Shown here piece after piece: positions 25,226 through 38,600 of a DNA stretch of 64,000 nt. A program made the translations under genes and the position numbers. Numbering within the stretch: position 1 is the first letter of the stretch; each line of letters begins with the position of its first letter. Origin of the DNA: Amphiura filiformis. Taxonomy: Eukaryota > Echinodermata > Ophiuroidea > Amphilepidida > Amphiuridae. Below the pieces are notes generated by a model. It had not been told where the DNA came from. It saw nothing but the letters and a program-made list of their open reading frames with translations, and did not search any database. The DNA is taken from the NCBI RefSeq assembly GCF_039555335.1, contig NC_092628.1, positions 102,446,647-102,510,646 on the forward strand. Reading direction: 5' to 3'.

Positions 25226-26665
25226 TATTTATACACTATTTATAACATATGTATTTCCCCTTCACATATGAGTGTTTAGCGTAACTGCATGACTGAGTCA
25301 GAATCTAAAATACAATTTTCAGTTAATTCAAAATTTATTCTATTAACCATTATTATAAATAGTTCAAACACAATGCGCACAAAAGCTCAACATGATTTTT
25401 TTTTAAAGAAGCGAATAATATAATCCCGTACATATATATTTCCGTGATGGGGTTGCTGTAAGAAAATTTGAAATAAAAAATAAGAAAATGAAATAAATAA
25501 ATGATAATACTAAATCACATTATACCTCTCTCAAAATAAATCTGAGTGATGACATACATGCACCGAGTCCATATTTTCCCTATTCCAGTACCACGATATG
25601 AAATGATAAAATTTCCCGATATGCCACAGTATCTTCTTACAACGCTGAAAGGTGATCTAGATTCCGGAGGTCTGTAAATCTATTCATGGTTCGGTTTACA
25701 TAATTACCCATCAACATTATTTGACTATGGAAACCCATGCCAGTTGACAAGATATAAATAAGACGTTGAAACGCTTTATTTTCACTAGATCGCATACGAA
25801 GCAATCAGAATTGTATGCGCAATACGCAGATTAGTATTAATACATTAATGTTGTTGTCATAGCCTAAAAGAATGATGTTCAGTATACTTAGAGTGCAAAA
25901 CTAGACCAGTCTATCGTCTGTGCCGCAGGCTGCTTTGTCATTTTTCATAATTCAAGAATTTGTTGTTTCAAAAGGTTAGATTATATTTTTACTAACTTTA
26001 CCATTACGTTAAATAGATGTTAAATGCAAATATTATGATTGAAATAAATTTGACGTCAACTTTAAAATTATTGAAATAAACAGTTGAAAGTTATTAAAGG
26101 CACTTAAAGGATCTAAAAACAATATTGCAAATTCTGTGGCGGTATAATGTTACCTTTATTTTCCGTTACTGCATGGTTGCGGTGTGTAGCTTGGAGTTGG
26201 TATACCTCTTAAATTTCTGTCTTTCAAATTAAAGAAAATATTATTACAAGAATATAGCTTTCGGATATGAAAGTCTAATTTCAATAAATCTGGTTGCAAA
26301 GCAACATTGGCTAATACACGGTGGTTCGCACTAAATGATACATTCAAAAATTCAATCAAAGCTGCACGGTGTTAAGGTGGCTGTGTCCTCTCAAACATGT
26401 ATGTAGTAAAAGTAACTTTGTAATAATTATTATTCACGCAAGATGCATAAAAGTATACATTTTTAACGGCAAGACATCAAGAAATCTGACTATGAAATTA
26501 ATACAGATTTGGTGTAAAAACTACAAGAAAATCATAAACAAGTGAATTTTTGGGAATTTTGTTTGTACATCATCTCCAAAAATGTTTTTTTTTTTTTTCT
26601 TAATCTTGGCCTTATTTTTTGAGATGAACTTTTTAATATTCAGAAACGCCTATTTGCACAAAATA
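25226..26665. other. No gene seen
   Basis: AT-rich sequence without recognisable coding or inverted-repeat structure; a T-run lies at 26588-26600. Confidence 0.5.
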
Positions 26666-26670
26666 GGGAG

Positions 26671-26925
26671 GGCGAGTTAGTGTAGTGGTCGTCTCACTCG
26701 CTTCTCAGCGCGCTGTGGCCGGGGTTCAATTCCCCGCGGCGCCACATGTTTGGTTGCCGATCCATGCTCGTCCTCGCAGGTTTTTCTCCGGGTGCTCCGG
26801 TTTTCCTCCTGCATCGAAAATCGGACTTCTTTCCATATCCCTGTCCCGTCATATACGGATGGCATCCCTTGAATTTAGTAGCCTCTGAGCGTTATTAGGA
26901 TTAGCCTAGTTCTCGTTTTTAAATC
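26671..26925 (+). mobile_element. tRNA-derived SINE
   Basis: The head at 26671-26744 looks like a tRNA, with A box TTAGTGTAGTGG and B box GGTTCAATTCC, ending GCGCCA. The acceptor stem pairs only at the outer four bases. The body that follows (CTCCGGGTGCTCCGG, TTTTCCTCCTGCATCG) is typical of invertebrate SINE bodies. Pol III could start at the internal boxes. The 3' limit is approximate. Confidence 0.75.
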
Positions 26926-28310
26926 AACAGCCCCTTGACAAGTTAAAGCGAATCCATTCATAACTTGATACTAAATCGGGGAAAGATCTGGAAAAAAACC
27001 CCCACATTTTATCAGCTAAAACCATTTCACCACTTGAAATTAGTGCTTCCATAGGATGCGCCACGCATGTAAATAGATAAGCGTCAGGTATGCGTAGCGT
27101 ATCTGTGCGTGTACTTCGCTGGTACAGCAAAAATTTTCTCTCTTTTAAAATTGCGAACACGAGTGAAATAAAATCCATAAAATAGTGCAGTTGGAGTTTA
27201 CAAATCAGGTATTTCTTTTCTTGTATTCATAAAAAACATAACAAAGTACATACATATCAAAAAAGCTCAATTTAGCGAAAGAAAGAACGTCTAGAGTACA
27301 CAGCCACGTTAAATGGTTTCTTTGGCATAAAGTAATGTGTAAACTACACCAGGAATTGTGTTTGTGTGATTTCAATTTAATGCTACATAGTCTGTCCCCC
27401 CAAAACGCATCACTTTATCTTGAGGACCCAAAACACCCGCCACTCTATGCTTTAAATATAATGTTATAGCCATATCTTATTCATCACACAGTCAAATTTG
27501 AGCAAAATCGGCATGAAATTTGCTGTAAAGCTACCTATTAAAGCACTTCAAAACCCAATTTACAAGATTCTTCCTATATCGTATTCATATTTGACATTCG
27601 TGTCTTGTCAATATTTGGGAAAGGAAGTTATATAATTAAGATTATTAAACCCTTTTGCCAACATGTAACTACGCATATTTGCCATAATACTCTCTAATCA
27701 TGCTAATGGGTTTATTCAACGCACTGAATGGTATATTGTTCTATTGTGTCCGATTTGAGCGCTGACATATTGGAAAATGTTGCCAATCAATATTCATGAG
27801 AGTGTACATTCAACGTCTAATTTTCGAAATTGGGTGACTTGTGCTTGGCAGGTGTAAAATACATCTGACTGGGCGTTTTAAATACGTAACGCATAAAGGC
27901 ATTGACATCATCGAATGGCTGCCTATAGTGCTGTTATGTGGGGGGGCTGTGTTTAGTTTCTATAATAATTATTATAAGGCCTACATTTTGTCATTCCTTT
28001 CTTTTCATTTCTCTGTACTTATTCTTTCCTTGCTAAAGTATCACTCCCTCTTCTTATCTCCCTTCCCTTCTCCATCCCCTCTTACTTTTTGTCCCCTCTC
28101 ATTCCTATCATTTTCCTTACCTTTCTATTTATTTACTTCTATTTATTTATTTCTCTTCATTTCTTCCTCTTTCTCTCTTCATCCAGTCCCCCTCTCATTC
28201 TTCATATCCCCTCTTTCACCTATTCCTCCCTCATCCCCTTCCAAGACCTCTCACAGAAGAGCTGCCACTTCAGTACGGCACTGTTTATGGCAATCTCCTG
28301 CTTAAAATAA
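26926..28310. other. No gene seen; pyrimidine tract at 27985-28260
   Basis: Non-coding AT-rich sequence followed by a long C/T-rich tract. The 154-codon frame across it (27841-28305) is Ser/Leu/Phe/Pro-rich because of that composition and is not a gene. Confidence 0.6.
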
Positions 28311-29115
28311 AATAAAATGTCAAGTTGTGAAACAACTTTTATATAGGCCTATACAGGTATACTTATTATTTGTTACATGTATAGTATTGTATACGTAGCT
28401 ATTACCATTATACAGTCTATAGACATGCAGACATGGCAGCCTTGATGTGTAATCATTCAGCAAACGCATTCAATTTATTTAGTCAGTGGGGTGATCACGA
28501 ACTGTACATCAGTGGCTAATATGTGCCTTTTGTGCTTACGGCTACTCAATCACACCCTTGTGTGTTATGGTAACAAAAGGTACTTTTCGTTCCAGTAGTC
28601 GCTTTCACGCGACTTTCGTTTGATCACTTATTGACAGTAGCCTGCTAGGTAAAGCGTTAATACACTGTCGGGTCAGCTTACCGATTTAATGGCGGAAGCC
28701 CTTTGTCCCAAACAAAAGGTACCTTTCTTGTCAGATTTCAAATCGGCACAAGCGAACAATGCGTTACATAATCTATTGCTTCTCGATCTTTAATAGCTCC
28801 ATGGGTTTATTTATCACTTGCATTATTTTTTATTATCTTATTACTTGTGTAGCAGGGCATATAATCACCAGACATGCATTCTGCTGCATTAGTGCATTAT
28901 TCATGTGTTTATACATGTATCGTATGTGGAACCACATCTCTCCACCCATGCACCAAGCTGTGAATTGCTGTGCGATTGATACGATGGTCTAATAGATTTT
29001 CTGTTTACATGAATTTTTTTGCTCTGCTTCGCTTGGATTTATAAGTATCCTATTTTTTTCTCGCTCGATTTATCCGCTTTCTTTTGGTATATTTCCCCCA
29101 TATTATTTAATCTTA
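28311..29115. other. No gene seen
   Basis: AT-rich. AACAAAAGGTAC occurs twice (28570 and 28713). A short hydrophobic frame at 28759 has no matching splice donor. Confidence 0.5.
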
Positions 29116-29119
29116 TGTG

Positions 29120-29605
29120 TAAGTGTATATTCTAAGTGTATCTATGTTCCCCCATGCTGTGGTAAACCTGTCAATTCATGATCAATGTTTAAAAATCCTT
29201 GATGAGAATTCCACTCTCATCTCCAAACCCTGGTATTGTAAATACTGTATTGGATCGATTCTACCCTTTAATCATATCATTGACAATGCAGAATTTTGCA
29301 TGAAATTAATCAGCTAAAATATGATCATCTACAAAACCTTAACATAAAAATCCCTTTGATCTGAACGACAACAATAATAACGATGGTGAACCAAATAAAA
29401 ATTACGAAGTAAATAACAACAACGATAAATGTAATTATAACTGTAATGACACAACGCACTAAACATCTTAATAACTCTAATCTAAGTCTAAATCACTTCA
29501 ATTCCAGCAGTTTAAATAAAAACCTTGATAATAGAACTGATTATTTAAAAACACTTAATCATAATTCCCACTTATCGCATTCAGTGAGTCCTGGCTCAAT
29601 GATAA
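29120..29605 (+). pseudogene. LINE N-terminal fragment (zinc finger and start of endonuclease)
   Basis: The frame at 29123-29317 ends ISKPWYCKYCIGSILPFNHI, a CxxC zinc-finger tail seen before the endonuclease in CR1/Jockey-type ORF2 proteins. A second frame near 29480-29590 reads LNHFNSSSLNKNLDNRTDYL then KTLNHN, resembling the start of the APE endonuclease (LLHxNxRSLxKNxDxLxxYL). The rest of the element is absent. Confidence 0.55.
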
Positions 29606-29611
29606 CAATTA

Positions 29612-29798
29612 GAGAATAAAGGTATTGTTTTTAGCCGCTGGAGTGCATCTATCGTTTCATATAACATGGGCGACGTCATTATTTTAAGTAAAAACAACGA
29701 AGGCGAAGGCGAGTTGTTTTACGCCAAAATAATGTGTCGCCCGTGTTATATGAGACGATAGATGCACTCCAGCGGCTAAAAACAATACCTTTATTCTC
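29612..29798. mobile_element. Near-perfect foldback element of 187 bp
   Basis: GAGAATAAAGGTATTGTTTT at 29612 and its reverse complement ending at 29798 are the ends of arms of about 65 bp that also contain GCCGCTGGAGTGCATCTATC. The loop is only about 55 bp, so the transcript would form a long hairpin. Confidence 0.92.
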
Positions 29799-30047
29799 AT
29801 TCTTAAACACTTCGATTCAAATAAAAATACCATAAGTATTACAATTACAAGAAACTGCATTGAACTTTTGAACTGAAACTTCTAAATTTTAAAACCAAAG
29901 ACATAAATGTATTTAAAAACATCGCTTATGTGCAATTAAGGCATGACATACGCTCTATTTTGATCGGTTACTGAGATGATTATATCATGTAATTAACCAA
30001 TTAGCATAATTTGGGGCACTGTCTCATTTTGTTAAAGATATTATCAG

Positions 30048-32309
30048 TGGAGAACAACATGAAGATGATAATATATGGACAGATTGGACCGACACTGACA
30101 CTGAGAACTACTACGAGCTCAAAAAGGTAAACTATGGTAAACGATAAATAAATATTTTTTAAATTTTTTTCTGAACTCAAATACAATTTTTAAACATTTT
30201 GTAAGTATTATTAAGTAAAGATAGTGGGCTTGTTCAAATGTTTACTTTTCTTGTTTTTATTTTGGGTATATTGTTCAATAAAAACTGTCGTCAATCGGAT
30301 TCTTCTTTGTAATACGTATACCAAGAATTTTCTATTATAAATTTTTATGCTTGCTGTTTTTAATTTCAACGTATATAGCTATGTATCTCACTATCTCCTC
30401 TATCTACGTGAGCTCCTTCCAAATTTCACATGAGCTCTCAAATCTACTTCCGGTTCCAAAACAAACAATTTATATTATTGTGATTCAACATAATTTTAGC
30501 TCATTCCATTCGTTCGCCCTTATTGAAAGATTACATAAGAGACTAAAAGGCAATCCCAAAACACTTTTATAAAGTGTTCGGTTTGTACATGAAAAACGCA
30601 GTAGAAATGTATTAATTAAAACTCCTGGCCGGCGAGATATTGGTCTCATCAATTGCAAAACACATGACTAAAAGCTAACCTAAAATTAGGAACTGGGTCT
30701 TTTCAAGTTTCTGATTTCAGTTAGGGTTTGCTCCCGGGGGGGGGGGGGGTCACTCCCATTGTGGCTTGTACACCATCCGCGATAATCAAGTTTTGAAAAG
30801 CACCCTAAACAAGGATTTAACCCTTGGCTAAAACAATACCCTAAACAGGTGTTTTCACACCCTAATAGGGATTTTATTCCTTGCATCAAATTTCATACCC
30901 TAAATTTCATTTCCGCGTATATTAACAATGTAAGTTTGCTACCCTTTTTTCCAATATTTCAAGTTTTTGACACCCTAAACACGTTACGCGCGTATCGTGC
31001 CTACCCACCAAAAACTACTCTTTTTACGCGTTTTTATTATCGCGGATGGTGTACAGGCCACAATGGGAGTGACCCCGGGGGTTTGCTTTTGACTACGGGT
31101 TTTCCCATTGTAGTGGATAAGCTCTCGTCAGAAGTTGTTATCAACGATATTGTCACACAACTTTTATGTCTTTGAAACAAACCGAAAACCTTCCGAGGCT
31201 GTCATCAAATCTTTATGGATAGAATTAGAATTGAATGCAGAAGTTCAACTCACTAAAGATTTGTTAAAATTTACGGTCTCTATTATTTGCGCCCGAGTTA
31301 CATTGGTAGTGTACGTACATGTTTCAAAAACGCATAGCCTATAATACGTTAATAATATAATTATGGGAAAAATGCAGAGCAGTGAAATTGAATAAACATA
31401 TAAAAACGAATAACACAGATGACTTATTGTTTTATTTATTGAGAGCACCAAGCTACCCCCTTTACTCTAAAATTGATGTCCAGCTATTTCATTTCAACTT
31501 TGGTTGTTTTTGAGTTTTCTAGCATTGTTAATGACTCTAATCGCTTGATGTTTAGTTTCAAAACAATAGATAACTAAAACTGAAAACTTGAAAAAGCCCA
31601 TTGTATCAAAACATAACTCTCTCACACACACACACGCACCACCACCCCCCACCCACACGCCCACCCCACCATACCACACATAACTTGGACAAGCCTGCTG
31701 TTAGGCTAAAAATTTGCAAAGTCGCAAGGCCCATGGCAGTTTCAAAAAAGAATGCAGAATGAGGTTTTTTCAAGATTTAAAAAAAAAATTGAATTAAGAT
31801 GTCCTTTTCGAGTGTTAAAAAGTACAGAGGATAAAATTAATTGGTTGATTTACACATTTGAAATACAAATATCAATTCTTTTATACATAAACAATGCGCG
31901 TATCGAATTAAGTAACTATTCTTCCAAATTTGTCTCAGAATTTTACGGCAAAAACTAAAAAAAAATGAAATTGCCGTATGAGCTGACATGGACACGGTAA
32001 GAATAACGAGCGCGCTTTGAGACATAACAATTTTTTAGCCTAATATCAGAACTTCGAGCCATCGAATATAATATACATGAAAATATATAAACTAATGTAA
32101 ACGAACTATTGTGTTTACTTTCAAGAAATATCCAGATTGTGAAAATGCGATAGATGTATCGCAAGAACACCATCTGAAGGGTCAGGTTCAGACACAATTC
32201 CGGCACCGAATGAAATATGTAGCGGCTTCTGATTACCCTGAAGTTGTAGCAGATGATATCAATGTTTCCGGAAATCGTTCAGGAATTTACGAGATCAGTT
32301 TCAAATGCG
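30048..32309 (+). CDS. aGPCR exons 30048-30126 and 32126-32309: WxxW-like domain
   Basis: The joined exons read IWTDWTDTDTENYYELKK, then YPDCENAIDV, and end GIYEISFKCG. The pattern W-x-x-W, D-rich, YE.L, C..A.., closing with an acidic/aromatic strand and C, matches the WxxW domain known from mucins and cartilage intermediate-layer proteins, which is extracellular. The first exon starts with one base completing a codon and ends phase 0; the second starts phase 0 and ends phase 1, matching the LamG exon at 40454. Whether they belong to this receptor or to another gene upstream is inferred from phase alone. Confidence 0.62.
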
Positions 32310-35300
32310 GTAGGTTTGTTTGCTTGCTTGTTTGGGGGTTGTTTGTTTAAGCGATCGTTTCTTGTGGAGACACACTTGGATCTTGATGAGACCAGGCTCG
32401 AGCAAAAACCCCAAACGCCTACTGACAGATGGAAAATATAATTAAAGATAAAGAACAGGTAAAACAAGGCCACTCCCTGCCTGTGCGGGGACTTGAACCA
32501 CAGACATGATTCAATTGCTCGAACACTGAGCTACACAAACTGTCCCTAATATAGTGCTGCAGAATGGTGCTCCAATACAAGAAAATTGTTCATTTTGGGT
32601 AAAAAGCATGAAAATTGGTACAAAAGTAGCTTTTTGCATGCTAATCAAATTTTGATCCGGGGCCATCTCAATTTCTGTCCCAAAATCCAATATGGCCGCC
32701 AAATTAAAAATGGCCGCCACTATTACAGTAAAACGATACTTTTATGGTTTAAAAGCTTTTACTGAGCTTAAATTTGACACAAATGATATGTAAATGTATA
32801 GTCTGGCATCTATACTTATGTGTCACATAAAACTATGCATCTAAAATCCAACATGGCCGCCAAATTCAAAATGGCTGCCTTTATAACAGTAAATCGGTAC
32901 TTTTATAATATAAAAGCTTTTACTGAGCTTAAATTTGACACAAATGATATCTTAATGTATGGTCTGGCATCTATACTTTTAAATCACGTAAAAATATGCA
33001 TCCAAAATCCAACATGGCCGCCAAATTCAAAATGGCTGCCGGTTACTTATGAAGTCAGTCATTTTACAGAGGATTTATTTGGAACTTACAATGGATTCAA
33101 AGGAACAGTTTGTCGTCTGTACTTACTGGCCTAATAAAAACAAAATTCAAAATACAACATGGCCGGCAGATTCAAAATGACACCACTATTACAGAAAATC
33201 ACAGTACTTCTAATTTTGATAATCTTTTACGGAACTTAAATTTGAAACTTACGATAGTCAAATGCACAGTTCAAGTGGCATCTTTACTAATTGGCTACAC
33301 AACAAAATGCTTTGAAATATGGCCGACAAATTCCAAAAAGGATTCAAATGACTGATTTGCATTTGCAACTGGCCTAAACTGTAAAGAACGTCATTACCTG
33401 GCAAGTTCAATTAATACAGAGCATAAAAAAGACAGGTAGCTTAAAACATCTGCCTTCATTTTTACTCTAAATTGACTACCTCTAATTACCGTTGTTCACA
33501 GTCCCCATGACATTTACAGTACGTAGTACATGCGACTCCAGTCTTTACACATTTGCACAGACCAAGGCACCCTATGTTCACATTGCAGCCGCACTTGATA
33601 AGTTCTTGGTAAGATTTACAAGCTTCAGGCAGTGTCATCCACATAGGCTGCCACAAATTAGAGGTCTCTTTTGTCTATCCCCACTCAGCTGGGTCCGGCA
33701 ACTCTGGGGCCCGTAATAAGGCTTGACCCCAGACATAAGCAGCATGATATGTTGCTCTTTTCATATGCTTGAAGAGCGCTACCAAGGTTGGTGGGATACA
33801 CTCAACTGACCTTCCCTTCTGAGTGAAGAGTTCTCTGCGTGCATCATCAACACTATTAGAGGAACTTGCTCTGTCTCTGGTCGTACATAAGGACAACAAA
33901 CCGCTCAATTGTCGGCATGTGATCACTCAACTCCTGCTCTGATGGTGGAACTCTACTGAGAGCTGCAAATGAGTCTACAACATCAGTGAAGATCTTGCTC
34001 GTTTGCCATGCCGTTTTCTTTCCTCAGTTAAGAAAGAAGTATGCCTGATCGCAACCGGTGAACCCATGAAACATAAGTAGAGACATAGATTTCTCTGGTC
34101 CTAAATTCTGGGCAATGGCGTGTGCTGGTATGAGTCTGCAATTCTTATCTTACCTGTGCCAAATAATACCCAAAGTTCAGTAATATTAATTTGGGGAAAC
34201 AAAGCTGTACACAATACAACCACATCTGTGTCCACAGTACGTATCATGACTCGCTGGCATCCAGTAGCAGCAGCGTCAGCTGCATGCAACAGAAGCCTGG
34301 TATCCGCTTCCTCGTGTGTACAAGGAGACAAGCGCCCTGTTTCCTCATGGGGTATCCAGTGTGGTCAATTTGCCAAAAGTAGAGATTATTTTCCCTTCAG
34401 TGTGGATTGTTACAGACTGTTGAGCCAGGAAAGCAAAGAGTTCCATCTTGTTTTCGTTGATCCGTAGAAAAGCTTGCCAATTACCTGGTATCTTGGTGTC
34501 TGGCTGCACACGTCTCCTTGTACCTTTTCCACGCTTCTATCTTGTCATTGCCTTGAGACTATTTGGAATGTATTCATCATCTACTCTGTTGGCATTCCTA
34601 AGCTGGGACTGCACAAACGGCAAGAATACAAGCTCTGAGTACTCACTAAAGGTTTTTGCTGGACCAGGCTTCAGTATTTTAACGATTGCAGCACCATCAA
34701 GAAGAATAGCGTCTACATCGGGGACCTCTTCAGGTGGAGGAGGATATGTTTCTTGGAAACATCTAGGTCTGCCTTTGTTCCTGAATGCAGATTTCCAAAT
34801 TTGGATAATGATGGTGTATAACTCTGATTCTCATGACGGATTTGGCATGACACGTACAGCCTGAAAAAAAGGGCACAATTCTTCTTCAGTGATGTAATCT
34901 TCTGCTTCTCATCAGACTTCGTTGCAGGTTGAGGGCAACTGAACAGTTGATATTTATTCCGTTTCAGTGGACTGAACAATGACTCCGTTCTGTTGTGAAG
35001 GCGCGATTCTACAAAGCTGGTGTGCTGTTCTTTTCCTAGCTTCTGTACGTTGCGAACTGTGTGCACTACTCCATCGTATACTATGTCCCTTGTATCAAGA
35101 ATTAAGAGGTCACTGATCTGTTCTTCAAAGGGGTTGTCCATCTCTTCCATAGTATCACAGAGCGATTTCACATCTTTGGTTAATGATTCAGCATGTCCGT
35201 GCGAACTAAAGTATGGTTCACTCTTACTTTCCTTTATTTTTATCTTTTCTGCACGCTTCAATTTAGTGGTATTGTACTTATACTTGCATTGCTTGTGCCA

Positions 35301-35635
35301 CTTGGCTACATTGGACTTCAGGGTTGCAGCAATTCCTGTTCCGTCATCTAGCGCTTCTAAATTCAAACTATCTGGAAGTTCCCCTAGTTCTTTAAACTTT
35401 TCCAAATTACTAGCGATGTTAGCATACACCAAACCAATACCATAATCAGGGTCTATATTATCACCTGGCCATCGCAGTGTTTCGTTAGCAGCTTTTTGGC
35501 ACAAAATGCATTTGTTCCAATCTATTGGCTCTGACAATTCAGATGTTGAAGGCATTTCTAGAAGTTGCCCCTGATCTAATAGTCTAAATGAGTTTTCCAT
35601 GGTTAGTATTTTTCAGCCTTTAGAATACTGTAATT

Positions 35636-35687
<52 letters not shown>

Positions 35688-38600
35688 TGTTTGTGGGTGT
35701 ACACTATGTTTTATATAAGTTTACTTTCATATCATAGCGAAGAAAAACATGACTTTTTACATTCATTTCATTGTCAAATGAACGAATTTGGCAGCCATTT
35801 TGAATTTGGCAGCCATTTTGAAAATGCAAAAATATTCAACCTACTCTATTCTAGAGTATTTTGAGTGGAAATCAGAGAGAAATAGCTATTCCAAGCTGAT
35901 ATCCATGATCAGTTCGACATTTTTAGGAGAATTGGCGGCCATTTTGAAAATGGCGGCCATTTTGAAAAATAGGAAAAATTTCAATTGGCCCCGGATCCAA
36001 AATGAATCAGTATACACTACAGTACATCTGAGCCAAATTTCATGCTTTTCACCCAATTTGAACAATGGTTTCACCATTCCGCAGTGCTAATAAACAGATC
36101 TGAAGTCTGGTATACTTACGGATGAGCGGTCATGGTAAGCAGAGGCGTACACATCGTACACTGGAACATAGAAGCACTCATTCAAGCGTTTCTTTTCTTT
36201 GTTCCAGTGTACGATGCGTAAGCCCCTTCCCTTGTTTGTCATAAAGTTGCACTATAAGTTGCAGATGCAAAAGGAGCACCAGAGTAGGGAGGAACATTTT
36301 TTATGAAAAATACATTTTCGAAATAAGACTCGAGCATTAACAAGCTACACGAAGAAGCTGACAAAAAGATAAGTTTACATGTATAAGCTTCAGTTTGTTT
36401 TATAGGAGAATCTAGAGATAGTTTAGTGGTGATATTCCGATCTTAGTGCCCAAAACTGATCATGGTCGTGTCCTGAGAGATCATTGGGGACCTCATAATA
36501 AGATGAAAGGCCAGATATAATGACGGTCAAATGACTCGGTAATACAACACTACATCCCTCCTATCTTTTGGAGATGCACAATATAATGATAACGTTTACC
36601 AGTACACACAAATATCATACAAATTGATTTACTTATCATGTAGATGATACGATAATGATCTGTATGAATGAATGATATGAATGTGTATAAAGCATGACAT
36701 GTATGTAGTAATGCATAATGAATGCATATGAGAATAATCTCATTATGTACATAATTAAGATAACTGGTAATTCACAATAAAATTGTTTACACCTGCAAAC
36801 AACATAGTGAAATGTGTGTTTCTCAAAAGTGTCAATTCACTGATTCACATGTAGTTCATATCAGCTAGAACAGTTACATTTGCCAAGTGATTTGGATCAA
36901 TTAAGAAAATAGCTTGCGCTAAAAGTTTTCTGATCATACAACTAATTGAGCCTCTTTCAATGAGACATTGCTTCTGAACCTCCTGGAGTTCACAATGTTT
37001 AACAAACTGCACTGTCATTAAACTTCAAAACTTGAACTGAGGTTTTCACACTGACTTTCAACCTTTTGAAGTAACCAAATTCTTTATGCAGGTTTAGCAC
37101 TAAAAGGTTCATTAGTCAACTTAGCATAGGCATAGAAGTTCCTAAGTCTATTTCTTGTATAAAGTCAGCTTAAGTCTTTCCTTGGTTTAGCAGTAAAAGT
37201 ACCTAAGTTTGCTCAGTACAAAAAGTTCTTAAGTCAATTTAGATAATTGATACAATAACCGACTTTACCGATACTCAACTGTTTGACATTGTATACACAT
37301 GTCAACACAATCTTTTTGGACTATTGATTTTTTAAAAATTGTTCATACATGTAGTCCATTTACATCTGTGGCTACAAATGTCACTATGTCACTATTCCCT
37401 CACAAAATCTTGCAAATGATTGGGTGGATGATGGATGCGCTGATTGCGTCGTTCAATCGGGTGTTGCGGGTCAAGCGGTGCATTTGGAGGATCAGTTGGT
37501 ATTTCAATGTCGTCAATGTCTTCATCATCAGGTGACATGTAATGTTTCAGGACTTTGAAGAAAGTTGCGTTTCTGGTTACTTTCTTGTCCTTTCTTTCAG
37601 CAGTGACCATGCTACCTTTGATTTCAGTGACTTGATACGGGTCTGGATCACTTTGTTCCTGATCGAATATTACATACCCTATATTGTACTTTTATTTTGC
37701 CGTACCTCAATTAGGGAATTCTAGTCTGGGGGAATTCATGAAAACTTTACTTAGATAAACTGACCAAACTCAAAAAATGGGCAATAAGAACAATTTCTAA
37801 CAGTCATTATATATATTTGCCAAATACAACATTTTAAATATAGAAGATGTGTATTCTCTTGAACTCGGTGTATTTATGTACAAGAATTCCATACATGAGC
37901 TACCTAATTCATTTAATGAGTATTTTACAAAACGTTCTGACATCCATGACTACGAGACAAGACGAAATAATGATCTCCAGTTAACAAAAAATAAAAAGAG
38001 TTTTTTCCGACCATTCCATTCGAACGAACGGACCCATGCTTTGGAACTCTCTAGATAAAAAAAATAAAAACTCAAAGTCCATAAAAACTTTCCGCAAACA
38101 GCTTAAACAAAATCTTATCTCCAAGTACAATTAGGCCATTCTCGAGCACCGTTAGTCATTTTTATTTATATTTGTTGATTTCATTTTTGTTTTGTTTTTT
38201 CGTCAGGGAAAGGCAATTCTCAGGCCTTATTGGCCTTCCTGCCTTTTCCGCCATGTTGTGTTTGTTTTGTAGTTTATTGTAATTGATATATTTTTGATGT
38301 ACTTGTATATTGTTATATGGAAATAAACGAATGAATGAATGAATAAGGCGAGGTTTCATTGCTAATATGTCCTCGTCTCAGGAGGACCATGTCACTGATA
38401 CCGATAAGTATAGGTTTAGCGCGTCTCTTAGAGTCAGCGTACTGCTCCATGCGCTCTTTCTGGTGTTTATCATGCTGACGCGTAGTGTCCTCGCTAGCTT
38501 TAGGCTGTGCTAGAAATTCTGGCAAGCGTGTTCTTGCTGTTTGTCGTAGGAGCAATGACGATGGCGATGCGCCAGTTGTAGGATGAGGGTTGCTCTGTAG

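Larger units (their letters stand above)
32552..36089. mobile_element. 3.5 kb DNA transposon carrying a nuclease-like gene
   Basis: The left end TAGTGCTGCAGAATGGTG and the right end (reverse complement TAGCACTGCGGAATGGTG, ending 36089) are inverted repeats. Similarity continues inward for roughly 150 bp (AAAAGCATGAAA, GATCCGGGGCCA). ATA borders both sides and could be a 3 bp target duplication. The interior holds tandem repeats on the left, one broken minus-strand gene (33525-35600) and AATGGCGGCCATTTT words near the right end. It sits in the intron between receptor exons 32126-32309 and 40454-40772. Superfamily not recognised. Confidence 0.8.

Noticed and set aside
26671..26744. Functional tRNA gene
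   Set aside because: Only the outer four acceptor pairs form and a SINE body follows directly.
27841..28305. 154-codon open frame
   Set aside because: A composition artefact of a long pyrimidine tract.
28759..28992. Hydrophobic open frame that could be a signal-peptide exon for the receptor
   Set aside because: It has no donor of the required phase 2, and its hydrophobicity follows from T-rich sequence.
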